A DNA stretch of 10,540 bases from JBJXFK01 sp046155505 (GCA_046155505.1 JBJXFK010000080.1:1-10540); one strand, 5' to 3'. Shown: positions 1 through 7,284, counted from the stretch's first letter. Made by a program: numbers and translations. Notes: generated by a model from the letters alone, not told the origin.

Positions 1-79
1 CGCGCTTCATGGCGCGAGAAATCGCGTCCGCAATCTCGCCTGCGTTGGGATTGCGAAAGACGTTGATGAACTGGAACAC
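1..79 (-). CDS. Possible partial CDS running off the left edge
   Basis: On the minus strand this stretch reads as an open frame with a protein-like composition (VFQFINVFRNPNAGEIADAI and onward) and mostly G/C third positions. A GTG at 79-77 could be the start, but no Shine-Dalgarno sequence precedes it. The frame is open further upstream to a TAA inside the neighbouring repeat. A plus-strand frame over the same bases is also open with similar third-position GC, so strand and reality are not settled. No family is recognised. The body of the gene, if real, lies outside the window. Confidence 0.22.
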   Translation of the reverse strand, partial: MFQFINVFRNPNAGEIADAISRAMKR

Positions 80-128
80 GATCGCGCGGGGCTTATGCGA
101 CCCCCCGCGCGAGCGAAAACGACGGTCA

Positions 129-211
129 CTAAGTTAACGCTTATGGGGCATCGCCCACCATTCGGCTGGTTTTCAGCACGTTTGCGAAATGGTGGGCGAT
201 GCCCACCCTAC
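129..211. repeat. Palindromic dispersed repeat, copy 1 (GGGCATCGCCC family)
   Basis: Two 17-base arms, GGGCATCGCCCACCATT (146-162) and its exact reverse complement (188-204), flank a 25-base loop. The flanks are conserved with the copy near the right end: an outer segment containing GTTAAC (129-145) and CCACCCTAC (203-211). The copy at 10366-10446 is in the opposite orientation. The element begins directly at the stop codon of the GNAT gene (212-214, minus strand), so its hairpin could end that transcript, although no T-run follows. It looks like a REP or MITE-type non-coding element. No transposase is seen. Confidence 0.85.
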
Positions 212-748
212 TCAATCCCGCATTGTCAGCGGCCGGGCGAACACGAAATCCACCTGATGGTCTGTTCCGAAAATGTACGGATGCTCGCCAACGTGCTCGA
301 ATCGCCATTTGCGATAGAACCGCTGCGCCCGCACGTTGCGATGCCATACGCCCAGCCACAGCGTCTCAAACCCGCCCGCCGCCGCATGCTCCACCGCTCG
401 CTGCATCAGCGCGTGCGCGACTCCCGTGCGGTGATACGCAAAATCGACATACAGCCGTGCGATTTCCAGCGGCCGCGCTCCACTCACACACGCCGGCGCA
501 TGCCCGTGCGAGAGCTTCAAGTACGCGATCATCGGGCGTTGGGGCTTTTCCGCATCCTCTACCACGTAATACGGCGTCTGCGGGTCGCTCACCTCGCGCG
601 CCAGCGTTTCGGCCCCGAGCGCGCCCGACAGGTGCATCGCCAGATCGTGCGGCTTGTGATCCGGGTCGCCTTGAAACGTCTCGACGAACACGCGCTGCGC
701 GAGCGCCGATAAGAACAGCGAGTCGTCCGAGATTGCGCGGCGAATCAT
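212..748 (-). CDS. GNAT family N-acetyltransferase
   Basis: This 178-residue protein is the size of a single-domain GNAT acetyltransferase, which moves an acetyl group from acetyl-CoA to an amine. The acetyl-CoA binding motif A is visible around residues 96-125 (IARLYVDFAYHRTGVAHAL, with the xxGxA turn at G109-A111). Motif B follows with N138 and a conserved-type FYRKWRFEHVGE at about 144-155. The C-terminal strand VDFVFARPL closes the fold. The frame stays open well upstream, but the ATG at 748-746 is chosen because AGAGG (763-759) lies 10 bases ahead and the protein match begins there. The substrate cannot be told from sequence; a small molecule or a protein N-terminus is possible. It is a single gene, divergent from the TadG-like unit and followed immediately by a palindromic repeat. 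Confidence 0.88.
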   Translation of the reverse strand: MIRRAISDDSLFLSALAQRVFVETFQGDPDHKPHDLAMHLSGALGAETLAREVSDPQTPYYVVEDAEKPQRPMIAYLKLSHGHAPACVSGARPLEIARLYVDFAYHRTGVAHALMQRAVEHAAAGGFETLWLGVWHRNVRAQRFYRKWRFEHVGEHPYIFGTDHQVDFVFARPLTMRD

Positions 749-932
749 CGACTGGTAACCTCTGTGATGCTGCGGAATGTACCGGTTTCGTGGCGACATT
801 TCCGGACAATGGGCGAATCGTTGCGAAATTCTCCGCCGCGCGATTGCGCAAAGACAAACCAATCGCATGCTGCCATTCTGGGTTGCGGACGCGCTACGTC
901 GGGCGTATCGGTTGGCGCGATCGAATGGAGGA
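749..932. promoter_or_regulatory. Divergent intergenic region, presumed promoters
   Basis: The 184 bases between the divergent GNAT gene and the TadG-like unit must hold both promoters. I see Shine-Dalgarno sequences at each end (AGAGG before the GNAT ATG, GGAGG at 927-931) but no clear -35/-10 pair. A short TTGCG...CGCAA inverted pair lies in the middle and is too weak to call an operator. Confidence 0.3.
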
Positions 933-1643
933 ATGAACGTGTCAGAATCCAATCGTCCCGGACGTTGGCATTGCAAGCTGCGCGCCCTCGTCGGCGGCGG
1001 CCGCACAATCGGCCTGGCAATCGTCGCTGGTTCGGCTGTCGGCAGCAGCGGCGAGGAACGGCCTGTCCTGCGCATCGAGTAAGACCGGCGTATGGCGCTC
1101 AACGAGCCGGACGAGGATGTCTGCTCGCCGCAGTTTCATACGGTCATGTCGCCCTACTCGCACGTCGAGGGGCTGTACTTTTAGGTGACCTGGAACTATC
1201 GCGAGATGCCCGAATTCTCGTCCGGCGGCCTGCAACTTCAGGTCTGGAACGGCGAGAACGAGTTCGCCTCGCGCAACGCCGCCGACGGCGATCTCAGCCA
1301 CGATGCCGAGACCGTGTCGTGGACCTCGTCCATCAGCACGAACGGCGCGGTCGTCGAATTCGGCATTGACAACGGATTCTCGTCGTCGTGGGGATCCTTC
1401 GGCGGCGACTCGATGCGTGTGCGCACCGGTCGGCCTGTTCACAGTTTCCCGTACTACAGCACCGGCGTGAGCGCGGCGAACTCGTGGGTCACCTACGGCA
1501 CCAACCGCGTCGTCACGCTCGAAATCACCGAGGTGCACTTCTTCGACGCGAACGGCGAGCTCGTTCGCCGCGACACGATGCCGCGCGTGATCGCGTCGAT
1601 GCCGGGTGAAGAAGGCATCGCCTCTGAGGAGGACGACGATTGA
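933..1643 (+). pseudogene. Exported protein of unknown function, interrupted by two in-frame stops
   Basis: One continuous frame runs from about 933 to the TGA at 1641-1643 but is broken by TAA at 1080-1082 and TAG at 1182-1184, with no frameshift. The start is either ATG 933 or, better spaced 7 bases after GGAGG (927-931), GTG 939. The first 45 or so codons give a basic segment, a weak hydrophobic stretch (RTIGLAIVAGSAVGSSGEE) and then PVLRIE, which looks like a signal peptide. After the second stop comes a compact domain rich in aromatic and Gly residues (WNYREMPEF, GGLQLQVWNGE, WGSFGGDSM, NSWVTYGTNRVVTLEI) and an acidic tail. I know no named domain for it. It resembles, from memory only, proteins encoded beside TadE/TadG-type genes in planctomycetes. 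Codon bias is unchanged across the stops, which suggests recent loss, a sequencing error or readthrough. The GTG at 1185 directly after the TAG could restart a 152-residue product, but its only candidate SD (GAGGGG 1167-1172) is 12 bases away. Confidence 0.6.
1626..1642 (+). promoter_or_regulatory. Ribosome binding site and TTG start with stop/start overlap
   Basis: GAGGAGG at 1626-1632 lies 7 bases ahead of TTG at 1640-1642, whose last two bases are the first two of the upstream TGA stop (1641-1643). This near-consensus site fixes the unusual TTG start of the TadG-like gene, since no ATG occurs before its N-terminal motif. The overlap implies translational coupling of the two genes. Confidence 0.75.
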
Positions 1644-2488
1644 AAACCAAACAACCACTCGTTGCAGCCGTACGTCCGCGTCGTCGCGGCGCGGTCGCGG
1701 TGTTCCTGATGATCTCGCTCGTTTTCCTGCTCGGCATGGCGGCGCTCGCGGTCGACGCGGGCATGATGTATAGCGCCAGGGCGGAGTTGCAGCGCACCGC
1801 CGACGCGTCGGCCCTCGCCGGTACGATGGCGCTGCTCGATGACCGTCGCATCGTCGGCGATCAGACCGCGTTCGCGAACGCACGCTATGACGCAGCCGCG
1901 TACGGCGGCCTTAACGACATTATGACCGAGTCGATCCTGATCGAAGCCAACTCGGCCAACGCCGGCAGCGGCGACATCGTCATCGGCTTCCTCGCCGACC
2001 CGGACGACGGTCATCAGTCGCTGACGTTTCTCGAGCCGAACACGTTCAACAGCGTGCAGGTGCGGGCGCGCAAAGACGAAGAGCGCAACGGCTCGCTCTC
2101 GCTCTCGTTTGCACGCATTTTCGACTTTGAAACGCGCGACGGATTCGCTCAGGCGACCGCGACCTATCGCGGCGACGTGCGCGGCTTCAAAATCACGCCG
2201 CGCTCGGGCAATGCGCAGTTGCTACCAATCGCCCTGCACGTAAGTGTGTGGAACCGCCTGCTGGCCGGCACGCAAACGACGGGTGACGCATATTCATCCG
2301 ACCCCGACAGCGGCGCGGTGAGCAACGGCGGCGATGGCGCGATCGAGTTCAACCTGTATCCCGGCGCGGGCACCGGCCAGCTGCCGCCCGGCAATTTCGG
2401 CACGGTGGACATCGGCAGTGAGAACAACAGCACCGCCGATATCGCGCGGCAGATTCGATATGGCGTCAGCGAGGAAGACCTGGTTTAG
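1640..2488 (+). CDS. TadG-like Flp pilus-related membrane protein, N-terminal 282 residues
   Basis: The N-terminus is a clear match to the putative TadG-like Flp pilus-assembly domain (PF13400 type). A basic stretch (RPRRRGAVA, residues 12-20) precedes one membrane segment (about 19-40, VFLMISLVFLLGMAALAVDA), followed by GMMYSARAELQRTADASALAG, the signature helix of this family. The rest should lie outside the inner membrane and is beta-rich and acidic. The frame ends at TAG 2486-2488, but the same frame continues without a shift to 2818 with unchanged codon bias, so the intact form is 391 residues. Family members seen in planctomycetes continue with a C-terminal part like the one found after the stop (from memory). 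The partner is the upstream exported protein. No tadA, tadB, tadC, cpaB or prepilin gene is present, so a role in a complete pilus is not shown. Confidence 0.8.
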   Translation: MKTKQPLVAAVRPRRRGAVAVFLMISLVFLLGMAALAVDAGMMYSARAELQRTADASALAGTMALLDDRRIVGDQTAFANARYDAAAYGGLNDIMTESILIEANSANAGSGDIVIGFLADPDDGHQSLTFLEPNTFNSVQVRARKDEERNGSLSLSFARIFDFETRDGFAQATATYRGDVRGFKITPRSGNAQLLPIALHVSVWNRLLAGTQTTGDAYSSDPDSGAVSNGGDGAIEFNLYPGAGTGQLPPGNFGTVDIGSENNSTADIARQIRYGVSEEDLV

Positions 2489-2818
2489 TTCGGCGGGCAG
2501 CTCGATCTCAACGCGACCGGGTACATCATGCTCAACGGCGACACGGGCCTGAGCGCCGGCATCAAAGATGGTCTGGAAGCGATCAAGGGGCAGCCGCGAG
2601 CGATTCCGCTCTTCGATCAGGTCAACGGACCGGGTAACAACTCGTACTTCCGCGTGGTCGGCTTCGGCGGCATTCGCATCATGAACGTGCGCCTGACGGG
2701 CGCGATGCGCAGTAAGCAGGTGATCATTCAGCTGGCGTTCGTCGTTGACGACGCCGTCCTGCCCGACGGGCCGAATACCAGTACTTGTGAAAATACGCCG
2801 CCGATGCTGACGCGTTGA
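2489..2818 (+). pseudogene. C-terminal 109 codons of the TadG-like gene, behind the in-frame TAG
   Basis: Directly after TAG 2486-2488 the same frame continues with protein-like sequence: FGGQLDL, LNGDTGLSAGIKDGLEAIKG, QPRAIPLFDQV, GPGNNSYFRVVGFGGIRI, and finally PPMLTR before TGA 2816-2818. Third positions are G/C-rich throughout. This is the C-terminal part expected of the TadG-like protein, so the TAG is a premature stop, a read-through site or an error, not the natural end. An ATG at 2528 could restart a 96-residue fragment, but I see no convincing ribosome site before it. Confidence 0.65.
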
Positions 2819-2861
2819 TGGCGTTGTTGACTCTGCAAGTGCAGTAGGTTTCGTTGCGACA

Positions 2862-2903
2862 CGATCCCGCGGAAGCGAAAACTTCGGCGGGGTCGCTCAT
2901 TTT
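2862..2903 (+). terminator. Rho-independent-like terminator of the TadG-like unit
   Basis: A 14-bp stem (2862-2875 with 2882-2895; one G-T wobble and one G-G mismatch) closes a six-base loop CGAAAA and is followed by CTCATTTT. It lies 43 bases after the final TGA at 2816-2818, the right place to end this transcript. Its presence after the second stop, not after the internal TAG, supports the full-length gene as the original unit. Confidence 0.6.
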
Positions 2904-2953
2904 CCGAACTGCGAGCGCGAGCGAGCAAAGTAAGCCGCCGTCCCGGACAACCG

Positions 2954-2980
2954 ATGGAGCACCGCGGCCCTCCGCGGTTC
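2954..2980. repeat. CCGCGG hairpin repeat, copy A
   Basis: This 27-base sequence is identical to 10325-10351. Its core is a perfect hairpin: ACCGCGG (2961-2967), loop CCCT, CCGCGGT (2972-2978). It lies between the convergent TadG-like and pseudouridine synthase genes. It happens to begin with ATG and would read MEHRGPPRF, but no gene is implied. Confidence 0.8.
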
Positions 2981-3106
2981 GTCCTGAGAACATCGGTCCA
3001 CGTTGTTTCTTCTGAGACGTGCGCGCCCGCGCAATTCGTCGCGTGCAGACGCGAACGACCGTCAGCACGGCGTCCCGTCGCGCTCCGGGTTCGGATGTAC
3101 CGCGCG

Positions 3107-3811
3107 TCACAGCTTGCGAAGTTGCGCGAGCACCGCGCGCAGGTCCTTCGGCACGTCCGCTTCAAACGCGACACGCTCGCCCTTGTCCGGGTGGTCGAAT
3201 TCGATGCGGCGGGCGTGCAGCGTGAGCCGCGAGATCAACGGACGCTCGGGCTGCCCGCTCTGCCGATAGCCGCGCTTCACCTGCGACAGCATAAATTCTC
3301 GCAGCCCGCCGTAGAGCGGATCGACCAGGAGCGGGTGGCCGATGGCCGACATGTGCACGCGAATTTGATGCAACCTGCCCGTATGGGGGAAACACTCCAG
3401 CGCCGTGTGGGCGCGGAAGCGTTCAACGACGCGATACTCAGTCAGCGACGCCTTGCCGGTCGCGGCGTCGACCCGCGCCGACGACGCCCCATCTTCGGCT
3501 GCGATCGGCAAATCGACCGAGCCGTCACGGGCGATCACGCCGGCGACGATCGTCAGGTAGGTCTTGCGGACTGTGCGCTGCTCGAATTGTCCGGTGAGTT
3601 CGCGCTGCGCGTCGAGCGTCCGGGCAAAGACGATTACGCCGGTCGCATCGCGGTCGAGGCGGTGAACGACGCGTAGCGACTCGGCGACATCGGGGCGGCT
3701 CGCCGCGATCAGGTCGGCGACCGTTTGGTATTCTCCGCGGCCGGGCACGGACAGGACGCCGGCGGGTTTGTCGAAGATGAGCAGGTGATCGTCGAGATGG
3801 AGGATGGGCAT
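3107..3811 (-). CDS. RluA-family RNA pseudouridine synthase
   Basis: The enzyme converts a uridine in rRNA or tRNA to pseudouridine. At 234 residues it is a catalytic domain only, with no N-terminal S4 domain, like RluA, TruC or YqcB-type members. The N-terminal strand motif DDHLLIFDKPAGVLS is at 7-21. The catalytic motif HRLDRDATGVIVFA is at 50-63, with D53 as the expected nucleophile. The second family motif HTGRLHQIRVHMSAIGHPLL is at 143-162, followed by DPLYGG. The ATG at 3811-3809 gives exactly the family N-terminus; its ribosome site is weak. The RNA and position modified cannot be assigned from sequence. The gene stands alone, 168 bases after hlyD on the same strand and separated from it by a probable terminator. 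Confidence 0.93.
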   Translation of the reverse strand: MPILHLDDHLLIFDKPAGVLSVPGRGEYQTVADLIAASRPDVAESLRVVHRLDRDATGVIVFARTLDAQRELTGQFEQRTVRKTYLTIVAGVIARDGSVDLPIAAEDGASSARVDAATGKASLTEYRVVERFRAHTALECFPHTGRLHQIRVHMSAIGHPLLVDPLYGGLREFMLSQVKRGYRQSGQPERPLISRLTLHARRIEFDHPDKGERVAFEADVPKDLRAVLAQLRKL

Positions 3812-3927
3812 GAATGGGTCCGAAGAGAAGCAACGCGCGTGGCGCGTGGCATGCTCTGGCTGTACTCAGCCTCAGCATGTCTAGGCGGACTGCCGAATAC
3901 CCACACCACCGGATGACGAAGACACAG

Positions 3928-3979
3928 CGGAGGGCCGCGGTTCTCCACAAAAACCGCAGTGGGCCGCGGTTCTCGAGGG
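3928..3979. repeat. Degenerate tandem copies of the CCGCGG repeat
   Basis: Two units sharing GGGCCGCGGTTCTC lie 28 bases apart (3933-3946 and 3961-3974). The first, CGGAGGGCCGCGGTTCTCC at 3928-3946, differs by one base from the reverse complement of the matching part of copies A and B (2954, 10325). They fill the space directly downstream of the hlyD stop codon. Confidence 0.65.
3949..3971 (-). terminator. Candidate terminator of the hlyD-like gene
   Basis: Read on the minus strand, AACCGC (3971-3966), an eight-base loop, then GCGGTT (3957-3952) running into a five-T tract ends 9-31 bases after the stop codon. The stem is only six bases but GC-rich and is directly followed by Ts. It is built from the CCGCGG repeat, so the repeat may have been co-opted as a terminator. 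Confidence 0.45.
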
Positions 3980-5350
3980 TTACTTCTTTTCCTCGCGATC
4001 GACCGGCAGCTTGACGTATACCTTTTGCTTCGGCTCCAGCTTCACGCCGTCGAGCGTGTCGATGATTTGGCTGTTCACGCCATCGGTCATGCCGAAGCGG
4101 CAGCGAACGAATTTCTTGCCCCACTGCGATCCCGGCGGCGGCGTGTCAGGGATCCAGATTCCCTTTTCGCCTTCGTTCGACTTCACCGCCTCGGCCGGCA
4201 CAAGCAACGCATCGACCGCGCGCTCCAGCGTGAACTCGACCTGCGCCTGAATGCCGAGCGGCAGGAGGTATTTATCAGGATCGGTGATCTCGACGTGTAC
4301 ATCGAACTGAATCACCGAAGCGCCGCTATTCAGCTTGCCCTGCGGCTCGACCAGGTTGATGCGACCGGTAAACGTGCGTTCCGGAAACGGCTCGACAAAG
4401 ATCTTCACTTCGCCGCTGCGTTTTTGTAACTCGTTCGCTTCGGCGGCGGAAATGGCCTCGCGAAAGCCCGGCATTTCGGGCAGCGCCTCAAAGGGCGAAA
4501 TGTTCGAAACGCGCCCGTAGTCGGCTTCGTCCACGCGCGTAACCACTTTGATTTTCGACACGTCGGCCAGCACGACCAGCACCGACCCACCCGTCACCGT
4601 GCCGATGCCCGACTGCACGATCGTGCCTTTTTCGACGCGTACCTCAGCGACAATTGAGTCGCCGCGAGCGACGATCGTCGTGTCGTTCAGTCGCTCGAGC
4701 GCGTCTTCGTGCGTCTTGGTCGATTCGAGCACGGCGGCGTCGGCGATTTTCACGCGCTGCTCGGCGCTCGTCACCGCGTGCCGGGCATTCTCGAGCGAGG
4801 CCTCGGCGAATTTCCTCTGCGCCTGCGACTGCTGCAAGCCCGTCTTGGCCAGCATCATTTCGCGGTCGGCGGTCGTGCCGCGCTCGCCCAGCTCGCGGGC
4901 TCGGCGATCGTCGAACTCTGCACGTTCCAGATTAGCCGCGGCTTCTTCGAGGCGGGCTTCCGAAGTAATGATGTTCGCCTTGGCCGTCAGAATGTCAACG
5001 TGCGCACCCGCAAGCTGGGCCTTGGCACGGTCGAGTTGGGCCTTGGCCCGCGTAACGTTGCGCTCTTCGTCGTCCTGCTTGATGGTCAGGATGACATCGC
5101 CGGTCTTGACGAAATCGCCTTCCTGGACCTTGATCTCGATGACTTCGCCCGAGGCTTCGGGCTTGACCTCGATGCGCTGGTACGGCTCGATCAGGCCGGT
5201 CGCGGTGACGGGCACGCGGATCTCGCCGCGACTGACTTCGCCGTACTTGGGTTGATCCCAGACGGGCGTGAATCGCGCGTTCTCGCGCACGCCCCACCAG
5301 GTGCCGACGATGATGGCCACGCCGATGAAGAGCCAAATCCATTTGTTCAT
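3980..5350 (-). CDS. HlyD/MacA-type periplasmic adaptor (membrane fusion protein)
   Basis: This 456-residue protein links an inner-membrane transporter to the outer envelope. An N-terminal membrane anchor (about 4-20, WIWLFIGVAIIVGTWWG) is followed by the first half of the barrel-sandwich/lipoyl-like domain (about 43-92, with GEVIEIKVQEGDFVKTGDVI). A long charged alpha-helical hairpin rich in Ala, Glu, Arg and Gln spans about 95-220. The second lipoyl half follows (IVAEVRVEKGTIVQSG), then a beta-barrel domain with LLPLGIQAQVEF and LVPAEAV (about 362-389), and a C-terminal membrane-proximal domain with a lysine-rich tail. This order is that of MacA/HlyD adaptors serving ABC exporters. No ABC ATPase/permease or TolC-like gene lies next to it in this window, so the partner is unknown. 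GGAG lies 11 bases before the ATG at 5350-5348. Confidence 0.88.
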   Translation of the reverse strand: MNKWIWLFIGVAIIVGTWWGVRENARFTPVWDQPKYGEVSRGEIRVPVTATGLIEPYQRIEVKPEASGEVIEIKVQEGDFVKTGDVILTIKQDDEERNVTRAKAQLDRAKAQLAGAHVDILTAKANIITSEARLEEAAANLERAEFDDRRARELGERGTTADREMMLAKTGLQQSQAQRKFAEASLENARHAVTSAEQRVKIADAAVLESTKTHEDALERLNDTTIVARGDSIVAEVRVEKGTIVQSGIGTVTGGSVLVVLADVSKIKVVTRVDEADYGRVSNISPFEALPEMPGFREAISAAEANELQKRSGEVKIFVEPFPERTFTGRINLVEPQGKLNSGASVIQFDVHVEITDPDKYLLPLGIQAQVEFTLERAVDALLVPAEAVKSNEGEKGIWIPDTPPPGSQWGKKFVRCRFGMTDGVNSQIIDTLDGVKLEPKQKVYVKLPVDREEKK

Positions 5351-5506
5351 CGATCAGGGTACTCCGGAGTCGCGCACGAGCGACTCATGATCGTATTCGC
5401 GGGCCGCGGCTCCATATTGCTCAGAGGTTGCGAACCGCGCGGCTCGCCGACCGCGCGCAAGTCGCCCCCCGACCGGTGAATCGCTCAACACCACCGTGCC
5501 GTAACG
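5351..5506. other. Intergenic gap between ald and the hlyD-like gene, with a hairpin
   Basis: The 156 bases between the two same-strand genes contain a perfect 7-bp stem, CGCGCGG (5436-5442) with CCGCGCG (5451-5457), around an eight-base loop. It has no T-run, so it is an uncertain terminator for ald. A GGGCCGCGGCTCC segment near 5401 resembles the CCGCGG repeat family. The spacing suggests that hlyD has its own promoter, but none is clear. Confidence 0.35.
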
Positions 5507-6616
5507 CTAGCGTGGCTTCCACGCCGTAAATGGCATGCCGAACGCATCCGCGACCGGCTTGTAGGTGATCGTCTTGTTCACGCAATTCAGCCCCATCGCA
5601 AAGCCCGCGTCCGATGCGAGCGCCTTTTCCCAACCCATATTCGCGATCTTTAGCATGTACGGCGTCGTCGCATTGGTCAGACCGAACGTGCTCGTGCGAC
5701 CGACCGCACCGGGCATGTTGGCCACGCCGTAATGCACAATTTCATCAACGATGTAGACCGGATCGCTATGCGTGGTCGGCTTGATCGTTTCGCAGCAGCC
5801 GCCCTGATCGACGCCGACATCGACGATCACTGATCCGTGCTTCATCAGCGACAGGTAGTCGCGCGGGATCAACATCGGGCAACGCGCCCCCGGCACCAAC
5901 ACCGCACCAATCACCAGATCAGATTCGCTGAGGTAACGGCGAATCGCTTCCGGTGTGCTATAAACCGTGGTCACATTGGCCGGCATGACATCGGCGAGAT
6001 AACGCAGACGGTCGAGGTCGATATCGAGGATGATGACGCGCGAGCCAAGGCCGGCTGCCATCTGTGCCGCGGCCGCGCCAACGATTCCGCCGCCGAGAAT
6101 CAGAACCGTGGCCGGCTCGACGCCCGGGATGCCGCCCAGCAGAATGCCGCGTCCGCTCATCGGCTTTTCAAGAAACTTCGCGCCTTCCTGAATGCTCATC
6201 TTTCCCGCGACTTCGCTCATCGGGGCCAGCAGTGGCAGGCGACGCTGCTTATCTTCGATCGTCTCATAGGCGATGCCCACGCAGCCCGAGTTCACCACGC
6301 CCTCGGTCAGCGCCTTGTCCGCCGCGAGGTGCAGGTATGTGAACAAAACCTGATCGCGGCGCAGCATTTTGATCTCAGGCGTCAGCGGCTCTTTCACCTT
6401 CACGATCATCTCGGCTTCAGCGAAGACCGCCTCGGCCGAATCGACGATCCGCACGCCGTATGCCTGATAATCCTCATCCGGAATGCCCGAGCCGATTCCC
6501 GCGCTTCGTTGGAGCAACACGGTGTGGCCGGCCTTGCGGAGCTGTTCGGCACCGGCGGGCGTGAGGGCAACGCGATACTCGTCTTTTTTGATTTCCTTGG
6601 GGACGCCGATAATCAT
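5507..6616 (-). CDS. ald: Alanine dehydrogenase
   Basis: The enzyme reversibly deaminates L-alanine to pyruvate and ammonia with NAD+, in the cytoplasm, linking amino-acid nitrogen to central carbon metabolism. At 369 residues the length is typical. The N-terminus MIIGVPKEIKKDEYRVALTP is the family signature and includes R15. The catalytic pair K75 (in IVKVKEPL) and H96 (in TYLHLA) is present, as are the NAD-binding loop GGGIVG at 175-180, D198 for the NAD ribose, and D270 in VDVGVDQGG. The MPGAVGRTST segment is also conserved. GGGAG lies 9 bases before the ATG at 6616-6614, which fixes the start. The gene is divergent from the lipoprotein gene and probably single. It ends in TAG, which shows that TAG is a normal stop in this genome. 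Confidence 0.97.
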   Translation of the reverse strand: MIIGVPKEIKKDEYRVALTPAGAEQLRKAGHTVLLQRSAGIGSGIPDEDYQAYGVRIVDSAEAVFAEAEMIVKVKEPLTPEIKMLRRDQVLFTYLHLAADKALTEGVVNSGCVGIAYETIEDKQRRLPLLAPMSEVAGKMSIQEGAKFLEKPMSGRGILLGGIPGVEPATVLILGGGIVGAAAAQMAAGLGSRVIILDIDLDRLRYLADVMPANVTTVYSTPEAIRRYLSESDLVIGAVLVPGARCPMLIPRDYLSLMKHGSVIVDVGVDQGGCCETIKPTTHSDPVYIVDEIVHYGVANMPGAVGRTSTFGLTNATTPYMLKIANMGWEKALASDAGFAMGLNCVNKTITYKPVADAFGMPFTAWKPR

Positions 6617-6705
6617 TCTGGGTTACTCCCGCCGCGGGTCGCGAATGCCGATGCCATCGCGTGGTTTCGCCGTAACAACCCACGCTGAATCGGGAGAGCG
6701 TATCG
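6617..6705. promoter_or_regulatory. Divergent promoter region of ald and the lipoprotein gene
   Basis: These 89 bases must hold the promoters of both genes. TGGGTT (6619-6624) and AACCCA (6677-6682) form an inverted pair near its two ends, with GTTAC/GTAAC beside them (6622-6626, 6672-6676). This could be an operator pair or chance. No -10 box is clear. Confidence 0.25.
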
Positions 6706-7284
6706 GTGCGCAAATTGGGTTGCAAGCATGGGGATGGACGCACTTCGCGTCGCAGCAGGTCGCACGTGGTGCGAACGGCGTGTCTATGGCCGACGTTGTG
6801 TACCTTGGCCCTGCTGAGCGCCTGCAGCGCCCGCCCGCGCACCATCGAAGTCAGCGTCCACGCCCTGAGTAGCGCACCCGCATCGCCGCCGATCCGCCGC
6901 GATTTCGCCGTCGTGTGCGACTGGGCGGCGATCCACGACATGATCACGCCGCTCGGCAAGCGGCTGGGGCTGATCGAGATTTCATCGCCGCAGGCCTGGG
7001 ATCGCCTGCGCCGCGCGTCGGCGGGCATCGGCACCTGCCCCGACCTGCGCCGCGGCATTGTCGTCGGCGTCGTCAGCAGCGCCGGCAAACCGATCGACGC
7101 AGAGCAATGGCCGATCGAGCTATCGTCGGTGCGATTGCTGGAAGGCGCGGGGTTCGTTTCGGCCGAATTTGCGGGCGGGAACTATCAGCCGGATGGGACG
7201 AGCTACGTCGCACTGGCACAGGTCGATGGACTGCATAGTGTGCTGCTCGTCGAAGTCAACGGCGTGCGGTTCTATCCGAATTAG
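6706..7284 (+). CDS. Putative lipoprotein, possibly with a PrcB-like domain
   Basis: This 192-residue protein has a basic N-terminus, a hydrophobic stretch and a lipobox LLSAC with Cys40 as the predicted lipidated residue, so it should be anchored to a membrane facing outward. The GTG start at 6706 is supported by GGGAGAG (6692-6698), spaced 7 bases. The mature domain has a pattern resembling the protease-complex PrcB-type fold: a short helix (SSPQAWDRLRR), a charged turn, a strand DLRRGIVVGVVSS, then WPIELSSVRLLEGAGFVSAEF and a final strand HSVLLVEVNGVRFY. That likeness is my inference and is weak; no catalytic residues are seen. The Arg-rich n-region (RRSRS) is long for a lipoprotein signal. 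The gene is divergent from ald and convergent with the zinc-ribbon gene, with a long palindrome after it. Confidence 0.7.
   Translation: MRKLGCKHGDGRTSRRSRSHVVRTACLWPTLCTLALLSACSARPRTIEVSVHALSSAPASPPIRRDFAVVCDWAAIHDMITPLGKRLGLIEISSPQAWDRLRRASAGIGTCPDLRRGIVVGVVSSAGKPIDAEQWPIELSSVRLLEGAGFVSAEFAGGNYQPDGTSYVALAQVDGLHSVLLVEVNGVRFYPN

Noticed and set aside
199..936. Plus-strand open frames opposite the GNAT gene
   Set aside because: Low-complexity Arg/Ala/Pro shadows of a well-supported gene on the other strand.
749..1102. N-terminal extension of 118 codons on the GNAT gene
   Set aside because: The extension is Arg/Ser/Pro-rich, runs antisense to the start of the exported-protein gene, and the family match and ribosome site begin at 748.
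1080..2488. Reassignment of TAA/TAG to glutamine
   Set aside because: Intact genes in the same window end with TAG (ald, lipoprotein) and TAA (hlyD-like, LPP20-like).
2954..3676. Plus-strand open frame starting in the CCGCGG repeat and reading MEHRGPPRF
   Set aside because: The start is part of a dispersed hairpin and the rest is antisense to the pseudouridine synthase.
4709..5479. Plus-strand open frame opposite the hlyD-like gene
   Set aside because: It is the antisense of the regular helical hairpin of the adaptor and has no ribosome site or family match.
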